64,000 nucleotides of DNA from Bradysia coprophila (GCF_014529535.1 NW_023503972.1:186001-250000); one strand, 5' to 3'. Shown: positions 37,476 through 49,674, counted from the stretch's first letter. Made by a program: numbers and translations. Notes: generated from the letters alone by a model not told the origin.

Positions 37476-38083
37476 GCCATCGCAATGGTTGGGGCCACAT
37501 CACACATCATTGCCCGAACGTTTTTCGGTTTGGCTGAAACACCCGTTGGATTCTATATCGGCGGTGCAGTGTCCAGTCTTGGCTGTGTCGCGTTACCTAT
37601 TATCAAATCGATGATCTCGAAAATGGTGGAAGCGTCAGAAAAGGGGAAAGTGTTTGCCTGGGTGTCAGTGTTCTCGAATTCGGTGCAGTTCTTTAGTGGA
37701 GTTATTTATTCTCGGGTACGTAAATGGTTGGGACATTTTAGCAAGACCGGAAAACCTCGTAACAGAACGATTTGCTGTTTTCAGATTTACATATTGACCA
37801 TCGGCGGAACGGCTGGAATCTTTTGGTTCACCTTATTCACTCAGATTGTGGTGTTTCTGCTGATGGTGTAAGTTACTTGCAACGAAAAACGATCGACGAT
37901 TACTTTGACAAATTCTTATTCTAAATTTGCAGAGGATACGAAATCGGAGAAAAATACTTCAGATTTGAAGATGAGCCGAAGTGTGAGGATGAAATAATCT
38001 CAGCTCGAAGCGAACCCCTTGTCGAATACATTGAAGGAACAGAAACCATCCAAAGTTTATTGGATAAAAATGAGAAAATATAA
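37476..38083 (+). CDS. Alternative 3' cassette B of the SLC46-like gene
   Basis: Three exons, 37476-37715, 37785-37867 and 37933-38083, paralogous to cassette A. The first two exons have exactly the lengths of their cassette A counterparts (240 and 83 nt) and the same phases (0, then 0 to 2). The encoded segment (AIAMVGATSHIIARTFF ... GVIYSR, then IYILTIGGTAGIFWF) replaces the last third of the transporter, and the tail is longer and acidic. There is no start codon, signal or N-terminal half of its own. Because the shared donor at 36417 is phase 0 and fits both acceptors, I read it as a mutually exclusive alternative 3' end, not a separate gene. Confidence 0.8.
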
Positions 38084-38750
38084 AATTTTATACGAAATTG
38101 GAACACAAATTTAAACTGAAGTCGGAACTAGTACCAGATCTCAATCTTTTTCTGAACCAGTTCGGGCCTTCCAGCCACTAGGTCTTTACTGCTGTACTGC
38201 TGAGATTAAAAATTTCCTTTCGGGCTTTAGAAATTTCGTACTAGAAAATTTTGATTAATTTTCCTGGCCGAAATGAACGCATGCAACGGTGACTACAAAG
38301 GATATAAGAATAAGAGACGTAACATGATCTAAAAACATAGGGACTCTAAAGATGACTTACCTAATTAAAAACCGGCTCGGACTTTAAATTTGTGGCGAAT
38401 GCGCTATTTTCATCAAAAAAAACCAAGGCTGTAAACTTTGGAAAGGTTTACAGCCGTGGAAAAAACCGATGTAAAAAATGTTTGTAGGATTTGTAAGGCG
38501 AACGCAAATAGCAGTAAACTTCTCTCCCGTAAGGAAAATACTATCATCTGATTGGCTTAAACTCTCTCCTGTAAGGCGAATGCTGTTGTTTGATTGGATT
38601 GCTTTGGATTGATTCTCTTTCGCTCTGTGCATTTGCCTTATAGTCTGCACAAAACATCAAGTGTAACTATAAGACTCTCCCAATTGTTTACCATGCTCCA
38701 CACTCAGCTTTTTAGAAACTCGTCCGTTTAATCAGCTTACAAAAATGCTT
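38084..38750. other. No recognisable gene
   Basis: Intergenic between convergent genes. It has a small hairpin near 38410-38452 (CAAGGCTGTAAAC / GTTTACAGCCGTGG) and a repeated CTCTCYYGTAAGG motif; nothing else identified. Confidence 0.5.
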
Positions 38751-39317
38751 TTAATTATTGTACTTTACAGAGATACATTCAACATTTGTATTCTTTCTCT
38801 TTAAAACAGTTGTATCGTTTCTCTCTTCCACCAAATTTTCTTCAACGAGAACATCACTCTCAATTGATTCAAATAAATAACGACCGGTAAACTTGACGTC
38901 CGTTTTGAACAGCGACGGAAACCAGTATCTGTCATCCGGCCACATTTGATCGAATGGAATTTCGTCATACCTGTACCATTGCGGTCTCATTTCATTCGAT
39001 TCAGTGACGGTACCGTTCACATCTGAGAAACGAATTTTGAAAACGTGAACCTCGAACACGACTGGATGACCAATGAAATCGAAATAATTGATGCCAGCGA
39101 ATGTAAGTGCATTACTGTCACGCACACTAAGTCCACACTCTTCATTCAGTTCGCGTGCTGCAGCGTCAACGATCGATTCGTTTGCTTCGACCTTGCCACC
39201 GAAACCATTATATTTTCCCAATCCGAATCCTCGTTTCTTCAATCCGAGCAGCAGACGTTGCTTATCGTCATCGAATACAAAGACTAAGGTGAACAATTTC
39301 TTTTGTTTATTTTCCAT
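38751..39317 (-). CDS. NUDT1: 8-oxo-dGTP diphosphatase (MTH1/NUDT1)
   Basis: Hydrolyses oxidised purine nucleoside triphosphates such as 8-oxo-dGTP to the monophosphate, clearing the nucleotide pool. Single-exon gene of 188 residues on the minus strand, starting at MENKQKKLFTLV. Seen: KKRGFGLGKYNGFGGKV near residues 30-45, the Nudix box G(5)E(7)REL-EE-GL immediately after (AARELNEECGL), and the MTH1-specific block ESNEMRPQWY ... MWPDDRYWFP with the tryptophan and paired aspartates that recognise the oxidised base in the human enzyme. Human MTH1 has 156 residues; here about 30 extra charged residues follow the conserved domain. The lack of introns contrasts with its neighbours but intronless dipteran orthologues would not be surprising. 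Convergent with the SLC46-like gene. Confidence 0.95.
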   Translation of the reverse strand: MENKQKKLFTLVFVFDDDKQRLLLGLKKRGFGLGKYNGFGGKVEANESIVDAAARELNEECGLSVRDSNALTFAGINYFDFIGHPVVFEVHVFKIRFSDVNGTVTESNEMRPQWYRYDEIPFDQMWPDDRYWFPSLFKTDVKFTGRYLFESIESDVLVEENLVEERNDTTVLKRKNTNVECISVKYNN

Positions 39318-39549
39318 TTTAAACACTTTTTGAGTCGTTTAACGTTAATGACAGAATGAAGAAAAGATGCGCGGAATTATGAAATATTTACATCGTTTGT
39401 CTTTGAGATTATATCTGTCACACCGTCTGTCATAAGTCATAACATATTTTCCTTTCAAGTGGTTCAAGTGAAATAGATGTGTTCATATGGTTCATTTTAA
39501 TTTGTTCGTTTAGAGACCTCACTGACAGCCTTTTACGGCCAATAACAAA
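39318..39549. other. NUDT1 upstream region
   Basis: Short AT-rich stretch that should hold the NUDT1 promoter; no clear element recognised. Confidence 0.4.
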
Positions 39550-40140
39550 AGAGATGTCATTGGTATCGAACTAATGTGCTAGACCGTGCGTCTGAATGGT
39601 ATTACCTCTACACTATACCTACCTTGAGTATGGCCAAGGTAAATATAGGGTGGAGGTCCGCCATCTCATTCCTTCATTAAAAGCAAAAAATGAAATAGAA
39701 AGTTGGACCATCTGTTATGGGATAGCTAAAATATTTTGTGAAACACAAGTAAATCGTAGTCAACCATTTTAAAAAGATATGTCATTGGCATCGAACGTGC
39801 TAGACCACGCGTCTGAATGGCATTACCAAGGTAAATATAGTGAGGAGGTAATGCCATATACAGCCGAATCAGATGTGCAGTGGCACGAAAGTTTGCTATA
39901 AACGCCATCTCTCCTGTCTTTAAAATAACAAAATTGCTTAGAAACCTGGGCCATCTGTTTTGTGATAGGCACAACATTTTATGAAACACAAGTAAATCTT
40001 AGTCAACCATTTTAAAAAAAGATGTCAGTGGCAACGAACTATTGTGCTAGGCCGCGCGTCTGAATGTCATTACCTACGCCCATATATTTACCTTGGGCAT
40101 TACCTTCACACTATATCTACCTTGAGTACGGCGTCGTTTG
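39550..40140. repeat. Tandem array of ~220-245-bp units
   Basis: Diverged unit starts at about 39552 (GATGTCATTGGTATCGAAC), 39775 (GATATGTCATTGGCATCGAAC) and 40020 (GATGTCAGTGGCAACGAAC). Each contains GTCTGAATGG-ATTACC followed by a CCAAGGTAAATATA motif, and the first two full units also have ACACAAGTAAATC(G/T)TAGTCAACCATTTTAAA. A related single unit lies at about 42690-42860, and AAGGTAAATATATTTACCTT also occurs at 35090 beside the SLC46-like gene. Non-coding. Confidence 0.8.
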
Positions 40141-40465
40141 TTGTGACGAGTGATAACTACAAAACTTATTGGTCACGCTCACGACATACATTCGAATCGG
40201 ATGAATATGGGTACAGTATGATTCTGTTGCTGCAAGAAAATCAAAAATTCAAAGTGTTGAAATCTTTCCAAGAAACCTTATAGATTCCCGCGTTTATTTG
40301 AGTTCTTTCGTTAATATTTCTCGCAGAAAACTGACAACCCTGATGACAGATGACAGATGACAGATGTCAAAAGCAAAAAAGTTTTTTTTGTAAACAAACC
40401 AAACGGAATCTTTCCTTCTAATTTTTGTTTGTCCCCCAAAAAAGAAAATTTTATCAATTGATGGC

Positions 40466-42392
40466 ATGGAACAGTCAACGACAAAAGAACCGGAAGACAT
40501 CGGTACGTGTATAATTTGTGTGATTCACTGAGTTACGTTGCTATACGGTATTAGCTGTTCGAGTGAATAACTAGGAAACTAATAGTCTATTTGACCGTTG
40601 AAAGCTTGTGAGGACTCTGTCAGCTTATTAGAAGCGAATATTTCCCTTTCCTACCTCGGAATGTGTTACTTTCAATCAACAATGGCATAACTTTCAGAGT
40701 GCTACAGCAGTGACAACTCCATGACAACTCCAGCACCATTCGAGACGTTCTTCGATGAGCTAATAAGTACACCGCAACCGGAAACGCTTCAGAGCACATA
40801 CAAAACCATTCCGCAATTCTATCACAAACTGCCCAAGAATGGGGAAAACGTTCCACAAAAATTGCGCGAAGAAGCTCGCACCCTATTTCTGCAAAAGCGA
40901 AGCACCGAACTGCTGGACAATACCGAACTGAAAGCGCTGTGGGGTCTGCTGGAAAAGAATTTCACCCCGCCACTGGTAAATGCTGAACAATTCATCAGCT
41001 ACGATGATTACTTGAACGTCATAAGAATTGCCGGAGATAAGTGCAAGTGGGTCAGCGACGAGTGTGGGAACGTTACCATTTTTTCTGATTCTATGTCTTC
41101 CTAGGCGTTATCTGACCGCTTCAGTGTTCGCTAAGCTTCAATCAGTTAGTGGATTTCCAGGACGCGTCAGCATCATGTCGTTGTTCAACTATACCATGAG
41201 GAAGGTCTGGCTACAACAAACTCGAATTGGCCTTTCGTTGTACGACTACACTGGACAAGGATACCTTAGGGAATCGGTAAGTGAACAAGATTCAATTCTA
41301 ACCCGGCTCTGCTAAACACGCAATCCATACAACCGAAGGACATGGAATCGTACATTATGGAACTGATTCCCACACTGCCACAACTGGAAGGACTAGAACG
41401 GTCGTTTCACAGTTTCTATGTGTGCACGGCCGTTCGAAAATTTTTCTTTTTCCTGGATCCGCTGCGAACCGGCAAAATTCGCATTCGAGACATCTTATCG
41501 TGCAGTTTCCTCGATGATTTGCTGGAGGTGAGTGACACAGAGTTGTGAATCGATCGATTCGGTTTAATGGGAATCATTTCCACACGAAATATAGTTACGG
41601 GATGATGAGTCGCCAAAGGATTCACAAGAATTGAACTGGTTCTCAGCACCGTCAGCGTTGAGTGTGTACGGACATTATTTGAATTTGGACAAGGACCATA
41701 ACGGTATGCTTAGCAAATCGGAACTTTCCGGGTAAGTTCTGCTTCGTATGTTTCTGGGACGACATATCCATCGTAATTTTTCACTCGTTTCTTCTGAAGA
41801 TACGGCAGTGGAACTCTGACATCCGTCTTCTTAGATCGTGTGTTCTCCGAATGTCATACATACGACGGTGAGATGGACTACAAAACGTATCTGGATTTCG
41901 TACTGTGCCTGGAAAATCGTCAAGAGCCTCAAAGTTTACATTACTTGTTCAGGTTGGTAGGTCGACGTTCGGTTTTTTGGTTTTTGACGCAGTTACTAAG
42001 GCTCATCGATTTTTGCAGAATTTTAGACTTTGAGCACAAGGGATACTTGACGTCGTTTACGTTGAACTATTTCTTCAAGGGAATACAGGAACAGATTCTG
42101 GCACATCGAGCGGAAAAAGTGAATTTCCAAGATGTCAAGGACGAGATTTTTGACATGATCGGTCGACCGGCCGATCCGTTGCGCATTACGTTGAAAGATT
42201 TGATCAACAGGTGAGACTTTCAGAGCCTAAAATGTTTTGAAATTAGATTTGCAACTCATTCACATTTTCAGTGGGCAAGGCGACACGATCGTGTCAATAT
42301 TAATTGAATTCCACAAATTTTGGGCGTACGAAAATCGGGAAACAATGGTGGTGGAGTCGACAAACATCGACGATAATTGCGCATCTCCTTAG
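40466..42392 (+). CDS. PPP2R3C: PP2A regulatory subunit B'' gamma (PPP2R3C/G5PR)
   Basis: Calcium-binding B''-type regulatory subunit that targets protein phosphatase 2A (and PP5 in mammals); implicated in centrosome and cell-survival control. Exons: 40466-40502, 40698-41046, 41105-41276, 41339-41527, 41595-41731, 41800-41952, 42019-42210, 42272-42392; all GT-AG, in frame, 449 residues (human 453). Collinear with the human protein: KLREEARTLFLQKRS, MRKVWLQQTRIGLSLYD, CTAVRKFFFFLDPLRTGKI, NWFSAPSAL, a canonical EF-hand loop DKDHNGMLSKSE near residue 300, DGEMDYKTYLDFVL and VKDEIFDMI. The ATG at 40466 gives MEQSTTKEPED; another ATG five bases earlier opens a different frame. Followed by AATAAA at 42419. 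No anomalies in the body of the gene. Confidence 0.96.
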
Positions 42393-42418
42393 AACTTCAA
42401 TTTATCATTTTTTACCAG

Positions 42419-42424
42419 AATAAA
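42419..42424 (+). terminator. Poly(A) signal AATAAA for PPP2R3C
   Basis: Canonical signal 27 bases after the stop codon, giving a short 3' untranslated region. Confidence 0.75.
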
Positions 42425-42689
42425 ATTTTCAAAAAGGAAACTTCTCCATTTTATACTGAACTGTTGAAACTGTCCTTCTCTTAGACTAAATAGAAATAGA
42501 CTGGCAGTGTGTAGACGTACAACTGAAGCTATTTTTGTATATGAAAGGCCAGTCTATTACTATTCGGTCCAAGGTCCTTCTATACACTTAATATTAAACT
42601 CGAGAGGCATGCTAATCAGCACCCAAAAATTACACGGGCACACATACATGTTTACCGATAACAGGGCCATCATGCCATCTTTCCAAAAA

Positions 42690-42860
42690 TTATACTGGCA
42701 TCCAGACCAAGGTATACATATGGGTAGAGGTAATGTCATATAAACCGAATCAGAAGTGTAGTGGCACGAAAGGTCGATACAAACATCAGTTTTTTACTTT
42801 TTTTAAATCAACAAAGAAACCCGGGCCATCTGCTTTGTGATAGGCACAATAGCCTATTTT
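42690..42860. repeat. Dispersed unit of the 39.6-kb tandem repeat
   Basis: Shares AATCAGAAGTGTAGTGGCAC and GGGCCATCTGCTTTGTGATA with the array at 39.55-40.14 kb (AATCAGATGTGCAGTGGCAC; GGGCCATCTGTTTTGTGATA). A diverged solo copy. Confidence 0.75.
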
Positions 42861-45800
42861 CACCTGCGTCTTCCCTAACTATTGACATCTATTGGCGTGA
42901 TGTTTCCTTTCGTTGGTTCGATTATAACGTCAATTGATGCCAATGGAAGGACAATATTGCTCGAGCCTACAAATGGTCCGTTACACGTGCAAAATAATTC
43001 TTCGAGGACATGGGCTGATAGAGACAGAGTTCACCTTAAAATACCAGAAAATCAATTATTGTCCCTCTGTCGAGAACCTCGTTCAGCATTCAGTTTTGGC
43101 AGTTATATATTTGTTTCTATACTTGCGTATTTCCAAGGGCGGTTTTGCCCTATGTGGGCTGCTGCTGTTTGAAATGAAGAACATAAGAAAAAAATGTAAA
43201 AAGAAAATTTTAAGCCTATCAATTCAACTATGAAACCGTCGAAGAATGTCCATCATTGCTTGAGAATATCGATTAGGTGATCTAGTACATTTCCCAACGG
43301 AAAAAGCTTTTCACATTTTTCTGACAAAAGAGCTTTGGACGAAGCTTGTTCAATCGAATATTTAAAGACACACACACATACACATGGTGAAGTTTCGAAA
43401 TGTTATGCAGCTTTCTTGAGTGTAAAACAAACGTTGTGCGGAAAATACAATCGGAAATCGGCGTAAAAATTGTGTCTTTAATTTGTGGAAAGTTTGGTTT
43501 ATTTTTTCACCAGAAATAATTTTGTTGTTTTGTCGTTAATTTAAGTGGAAATTGGAGATATTGTTGCCGTTCATCAGTTTTAATATAACTTTGAAAAGTA
43601 TCAAGGCACAATTTATTGGATTTTACATTTAAATCATTAAACAAAAAACAAAAATTCTGCTTTTTCCTTCAACATAATGTCATAAGCGTTCATCTACATC
43701 CAAAGAACAAAAAAAAAGTCTTAAAAAGTCATAGGGAAAGTAATTGATACATTTTCCATGTTATAATTTATACTTGACCTACAAAATCAGGGTTGACTTG
43801 CCGTGTAAATATACATAATACATATATGTCACCCCACCATATAGGTATAGTCGTAGCCGTAAAAGACTCGTAGTATGGCATGTTGTTTGAAATATAAAAA
43901 GGGGTGTGGCTGTGATGGTGTTTAATAATGTTGGGTGGATTAAATAGCTGGGATAGTACAGTTAAATAAATGGTTGTAGTGGCATATCGGGTAAATATTG
44001 ATGTTTCGTTTAATTTATAATTAATGAATATTGGTGGGAATCGTGACGATGATTTCGAAGTGATTCTCCTAACACAATATTTTGGCAGAATTGGAGTATT
44101 ACTCTTTTAATGTTCACCGTGCATATTAAACTCTAGCGGCCATTTACCGACTTTTGGCGCCAAAATATATGAAGACGTGGTTGATTGGTGTAAATGAAAT
44201 TTGGTCAATTTTTTCTCATTTGGAAAAGTCATTTGTTGATCTAGGGAAGAAAAGTTGACAAGGGATTCCCAAGTTTCAGCGGAGAGGAGAAACTGACTAT
44301 TATCTCGCCTGCGGTGTGAAAAAGTTCTTAGCACAATTTTCTGGTACATAGAATAGTATACTATTAAAGACTGTATAACTCCTCACTAATGTCCGTAGTA
44401 TAGATACTAATAGTATACAGACTACAGACATTAGTTAGTTATACAGTCTCTTATACAGTTAACATACATAAAATCTAAAAATTGTTGAAATCGGCAACTT
44501 TGTTGTGATTATCACCCCGATGTAAAATTTAAATTTAATTTAAAAGTAAAAACTCAATCACATGTGTGTGGGAAAACCTTGAAAACACCCTAGTCCACTA
44601 CATCACATTTAACAATCACTTTGGTGCGAACACTTTCAAATGTCATATTATATGATAAGAGTAGAATTCCTTTCAATTCCTGGTAATTCCTGAATTCTGG
44701 TTTTTATCTTATGTGTACCATTAAAAATCTAATCGATTTAGCCTCGGATTTAGCTCAAAGGCATAAAAAACAACTGAAAAGCCATAAAAGCATCAGTTAC
44801 TTACTGTTATTTTATTTAGAGAAACAGATAAAATGTGACGGAAAATTAGGGAATTTTCGGTAATTTAATTTCCCTAAAATAGTTTCTGTAAGTGCGCCCA
44901 ATTATGTACATTGTACGACATTCGATAAGTTTTCTTGCTGCTGATTTAGATAGAAGTGTCAAGTTAACGGAAAATTTCTTTGATTTTCAGCTCTTTTTGC
45001 GTACAGTCATCGCACTTCGCTTGAAGTGCGTTGGTACAGTTCACTAGCGAATTTTTGACAGTTTTGACAAAGCTAAACATATCGCAGACATGGGTAGAGA
45101 ATAGAGATGGATCGTGAACTTTGACAGTTGTCATGTCACTTAACGAAAAGCAATTAAAATGAATCAATCCAAGAAAATGGGAGTGTGACATTATTATATG
45201 ACAATGCGCGAAGAGGTGAAAACAAAAGAAATTTTTCCTTTACTTTACATTGTAAATCAAAAGTTAGGAAAACCAGCAGCGTAAGTTTAAAAAAAATGGC
45301 GATTGTTTTATCGACCCATTCCAAGGCAAAAACAGTTATTTTCCACATGGTTAGAAAAAGGAAATTCTCGATCTGAAATTGACGATATTTCAGTATATTA
45401 TGTCATTAGGACCAAAAAGGCGTGCTTTTGACCTAGGTTTCTAAAGAAGTGATCAAGGAGTGATCAAGGAGTCGCCAATTTTGTAGCTATGAGCATTTTT
45501 AAGCGCCAGCTGTGTGAGTCATATCTTGGAAATTACAGCCACAGAAGTTCATCAAAGGACAGGGTCGAAAACAACACATAAAAGATGGATGTTTGTTTAG
45601 CTGGTTCGAAGCAATCAATTCCTTGATCTTGTATTGCTTGTGTGGACAACCAATGAAACGATTTGTTTACGAAATTTTGTTTATTGTTTCCCCTTGCATT
45701 CGGTCGTCGTTACCGACCATAATCATGGCTAAAACAATAAGTAATCATAATCGAATCGGCTCTACATGTTGAAGCTGAGCTTTACTTAAACTTACGTTAC

Positions 45801-47110
45801 TTCTAAGATTCCAAGGACTTTTAGGTGTTGTTTTCTTCTCTGTTCTTTCGACGAAATTATCATCGGTCAGAAATCTTAAACTCAAACCTTGTCTTTCAAA
45901 CGAACTTTCACAATGGAAAATCACTTGCAAAGTCTTGTTTTTTGCGTTATCCTCTTTTTATACTATTATGTGTTCAATGTTCCATGTTAGTCTTCTCTGA
46001 TATCAGTTTTAAATAAATCGAGCGCTGATTAGGATTTTTTGACGCTACGATTCATCTTGGCAAAATCATCCATATTCACATTTAATTGAAATGAAATTCC
46101 AAAGAAATTCAAACTAAAAGATTGCTATTCCTCTCTTTCAAAAATGTGATAAAAAATAATCTTAAAATAACCAGTCAAACGTACTGACCATCCAACACAC
46201 ATATCCGCGCAGCTGCACTGCATTGAGATAAAACTTTTATCTGCATTCGTCGGGGGAGATTGTGTTATAAATCCAGAAAAGACAAGAAAACGAAGTCGTG
46301 GCTACTCGCACTCAGTATAATATACAAAATGTTCACGTGGTTCACATGATTGGGAATGCACTGCACTCTTTATTGGTAATATTAGTTTTCATTGTAAAAT
46401 AGTGCTGGATATTAAAAGGAACCCAAAGGTTTTACCAGAAGAAATTATTAACAAAATTTCCCTGACTGGAACGACAATGCCTTCCGTTAGATGTTTTTTT
46501 TTTGATGTCACAAAGAAGTGGTCGTCTACCTAAAAACCAAAACGAAATTCTCCTCCAGTCCTCGCCGGCTTGCTAGCCAGTGCGTTGAGGAGATGGCGAA
46601 TATTCGAACTATATTCGCATTCATTCTGCTTAATCACTTTATAATTTATGAAATTTGAAAGAATTAATTTCTGAGTAACAATTGGATGCAATGACTGTTC
46701 AAACATTCGGCATGTTATCATTTTCGTTCAGGATTACTAAGCAAAATTATCTGCTTCAATTATGACTAACACGGAACACAATGGAAATCAGATTCGATCA
46801 AGAAGAAGGCTCTATGAACTACCCCAAAAATGTATCTAGACGTCTTTAAGATCTTGCAGATCTTGTTTACTAGACACTAATTTGTGCGATTCTTATACCA
46901 AGGGCTTAGCGTTAGTACCATTTGAAAACATACCGACTAAAAAAATGGGCCTGATAAAAGTCGTTTACAACGCTTGTAGGTGGCAGGGAGGGTTTCTTTT
47001 AGAGATCGGCTTCTCAAAATGTGTTTAAATCTTTAAAAAATTAAATTTTCGAATTTCTCAAAAATTTCCTAATTTTCTAAAATATTTTTCAAATTCTCAG
47101 AAATTGTCCC
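42861..47110. other. Gene-poor region
   Basis: No coding sequence recognised on either strand; open frames are short and compositionally biased. Contains the palindrome at 44369-44447 and a small perfect hairpin near 45012 (GCACTTCGCTTGAAGTGC). Confidence 0.55.
44369..44447. repeat. Palindromic repeat
   Basis: Arms GACTGTATAACTCCTCACTA and the complement ending in GTTATACAGTC, loop with AGTATAGATACTAATAGTAT. MITE-like, no clear target duplication. Confidence 0.75.
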
Positions 47111-47116
47111 TGACTT

Positions 47117-47265
47117 GTGGTGCAATTCACGCCGTAAGTGTGCCTAAAATTTGAATTTTAAGTGAACGATTCGATGAAAAAGTGAACCGAAAAATACATT
47201 TCAACGCTTCATTGTATGAAAATGAAATTATATTTTGAATTTCGACCGCACTTACGGCGTGAACT
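47117..47265. mobile_element. MITE with TTCACGCCGTAAGTG ends
   Basis: Inverted ends TTCACGCCGTAAGTGTGCC and the complement at 47249-47265 (CACTTACGGCGTGAA) bracket 150 bp. Single diverged ends recur near 55738 (TTCACGCCATAAGCG), 63091 (CGCACTTACGGCATGAA) and 49975, so the family is dispersed. Confidence 0.72.
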
Positions 47266-48207
47266 AGAAAAGATCTAAACGAAGCAAAACTTGTCGTCTC
47301 TATAAATTTATAATTATTATTGAATCACTTTCTAATTCTCTTATTATTCCATGATGTTATCCACGCGCTGAGGGACAGGTTTTTCTTTTTGGCATTAAGA
47401 CATTCTCTTACAAAGCAATGTTTCATTACTTTTGGCTTTCTTATACAATATTGTTAGTAACACGTACGATAAAACAACATCCAATATCCCACATACGTAC
47501 AGGGCTAAAACATTGTAAATGTTCTTATCTCGATGGCTTCCTGTTGGTACATTTATCATAAAAAAAATTAACCGGCCAGTTGTATTTTATAAAAGGATAC
47601 CAAATCTGTGTCGATTTTTCAGTTTATCTGTGAATTTATGTGAGTGAACAACCAATAAAGTTTGCTATAGTACGGTCGTTCATGGGGCTTTGCTATTATA
47701 TTTGAACTATAAGCTGCCCCGTGAAGGGCAAGATTATGGCGCTGTGAAACAACGTATGGAATTTGGAAATTACATATTTCTTCTGTGAATCGTAGATCGT
47801 TAGTAAGGACGATGTATTGTTGAAATACCAAAAAATACCATTGGCTGTTTCAAACTCTTCAACATTTTAAAAAATGATATGAACAGTTGCCGTGATTAGT
47901 GAAAATTCTAAGTTTATTAATATAACGAAGTTAAACGAAACAAGTCGCCACTTGGAATGAAAATAACTCAATAGTTCGCTGTATGAGGCCTAAAACATCA
48001 AGAACTAACACCAGTAATTCCGGTTTGGTAGATGCTCGCAAAGTCTCGATTTTATTTTCGGAAACTTTTTCTTTAAAAACATATTCAGGATGATGATTAC
48101 GTTCTCAAAAAATTACTTTTTTTTAGTGAAATTTCAACAAAATTTTCCTTCAGTTGATCAGCTGATCCACACAACCAATACATTAACCATACATTACTTC
48201 CAATTGG
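47266..48207. other. No recognisable gene
   Basis: AT-rich intergenic sequence without supported features. Confidence 0.5.
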
Positions 48208-48275
48208 GCAAATGATGGAAATGATATACTTCTTGTTTAAAACACACAAGAAGTACCATTTCCATCATTTACCCC
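48208..48275. repeat. Hairpin repeat
   Basis: GGCAAATGATGGAAATGATA against TACCATTTCCATCATTTACC, with a related single arm near 33081 (GCAAATGATGGAAATGGTAC). Confidence 0.8.
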
Positions 48276-48293
48276 ATTGCCAAGTATTCCAGG

Positions 48294-48538
48294 TATTTTA
48301 TTCAAAACTTGAGGTAAAGTTTTGCCACCGTGAAGTAAAGTTACTGTGGATTTACATAGCAACGTAAAAGTGACAGATGCAATGTTTTTTAAATACTGCA
48401 ACCCGAAATTTCATTCATAAAATTAAAATTATGAATGAAATTTCGAGTTGCCGTATGAGAAAATTTTTGCATCTGTCACTTTTACGTTGCTATGTAAATC
48501 CACAGTTACTTTACCCCATGTTTTTGAATAAAAACTGT
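48294..48538. repeat. Palindromic MITE (GTGACAGATGC family)
   Basis: Arms are near-perfect over GTGGATTTACATAGCAACGT and AAAAGTGACAGATGCAA, centred near 48424; outer arms (TTTTATTCAAAACTTGAGG / TTTTTGAATAAAA) extend it to about 245 bp. The left arm has a 20-bp internal duplication. A diverged relative is at 62581-62707. Confidence 0.82.
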
Positions 48539-49674
48539 TTATATATATTTCTCGCTTAAAAAACGCACTTTATCTGACAGCAAACCTCGATATAAAGAAG
48601 GCTTTGCGATTCGCGTATAAACATCAAATACATAAGCCAACACAAAAACTTTATAGTCGAGTATATAAGTTTTATAGTTGAACTGTAAAGGTACATAGAT
48701 GATGTGTTTATATACACACAGAATATGTGATTTGTTTTTGGTCAAATAAAGTGTGTTTAAGCGCTCAATATCTAAAAAATTTTTATTCTACAAGAGCTGT
48801 ATGGGTGTTTTGTGTTCTCGAAATGGCAAATATATTCTCGACTTCGTCTCGAACCATTTACCATTCCTCGAACATAAAACACCCTTTACAGTTCTTGTAG
48901 TATAAATAACTATTATACGTCATTATATACGGTCTTAGGAGCGTACGTATAGCAGGTATAGCAACTGTAAAATTATAAACAGGTATTATCCGTTTCGATT
49001 GCATGTGTGGATCAGCTGAACAACAGCTGAAGCAAATTCGTGCTGAAATTTCACTGCTTCTGACTGTAAAATTCCCTAAAATAAAATGTGAAAAAAAGGA
49101 AAGATAATTGCAGGAGACACTTGACAGTGACAAAGTTTCAACCGTATCGCAAATCTAGTGAATATTCATTTTTTTTTCTTTTTTTTTCTCCAAAACAAAT
49201 TTGCAATTTCAATTTGACTTTGGGCATTTTTTATATATCCTAATTTGATGTTTTCAATTTCAATGCGTTCTAGTTTCTCTTCTTTCTTATATACTAAACA
49301 TAGCACCCGACTGCTACGCTCGCAATACTACACCATAACGTTTACGTCTATCAGAAGTGTAGAAAAGTCAGTGCATTTCTGCTTTCTACTCAGAGAATCG
49401 AGATTCGATTCTCGCTGGGGTCGCTGATTTTTTTTTATTATTTATAAATAAGGAAAATTAAGCGTAAAATGAAACTCCCTAGAAGGTATAATAAAAATAT
49501 TATATATTACTCGGCAAGCCTCGACTGCTTCGTGACAAGTGTGTACTCTATTTTATCACATAAGCGGAAACGAGACAACAACATAGACCTGAAGTGTAAT
49601 TTTTTAATTATTCTTCTAGTTAAGTAATTTTGACATCCGAACACCGCGCGTATGTGATAATAAATATTATGCAC
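48539..49674. other. No recognisable gene
   Basis: Intergenic. Near 49008 GGATCAGCTGAACAACAGCT matches repeat ends at 27.95 and 62.37 kb. Confidence 0.5.

Noticed and set aside
37476..38083. Cassette B as a separate downstream transporter gene
   Set aside because: No N-terminal half or start codon; exon sizes and phases match cassette A and the upstream donor, which favours alternative splicing.
39552..39600. tRNA-like B-box motif (GTTCGATACC on the minus strand) in the 230-bp repeat
   Set aside because: The only A-box-like sequence is about 12 nt away, too close for a tRNA promoter.
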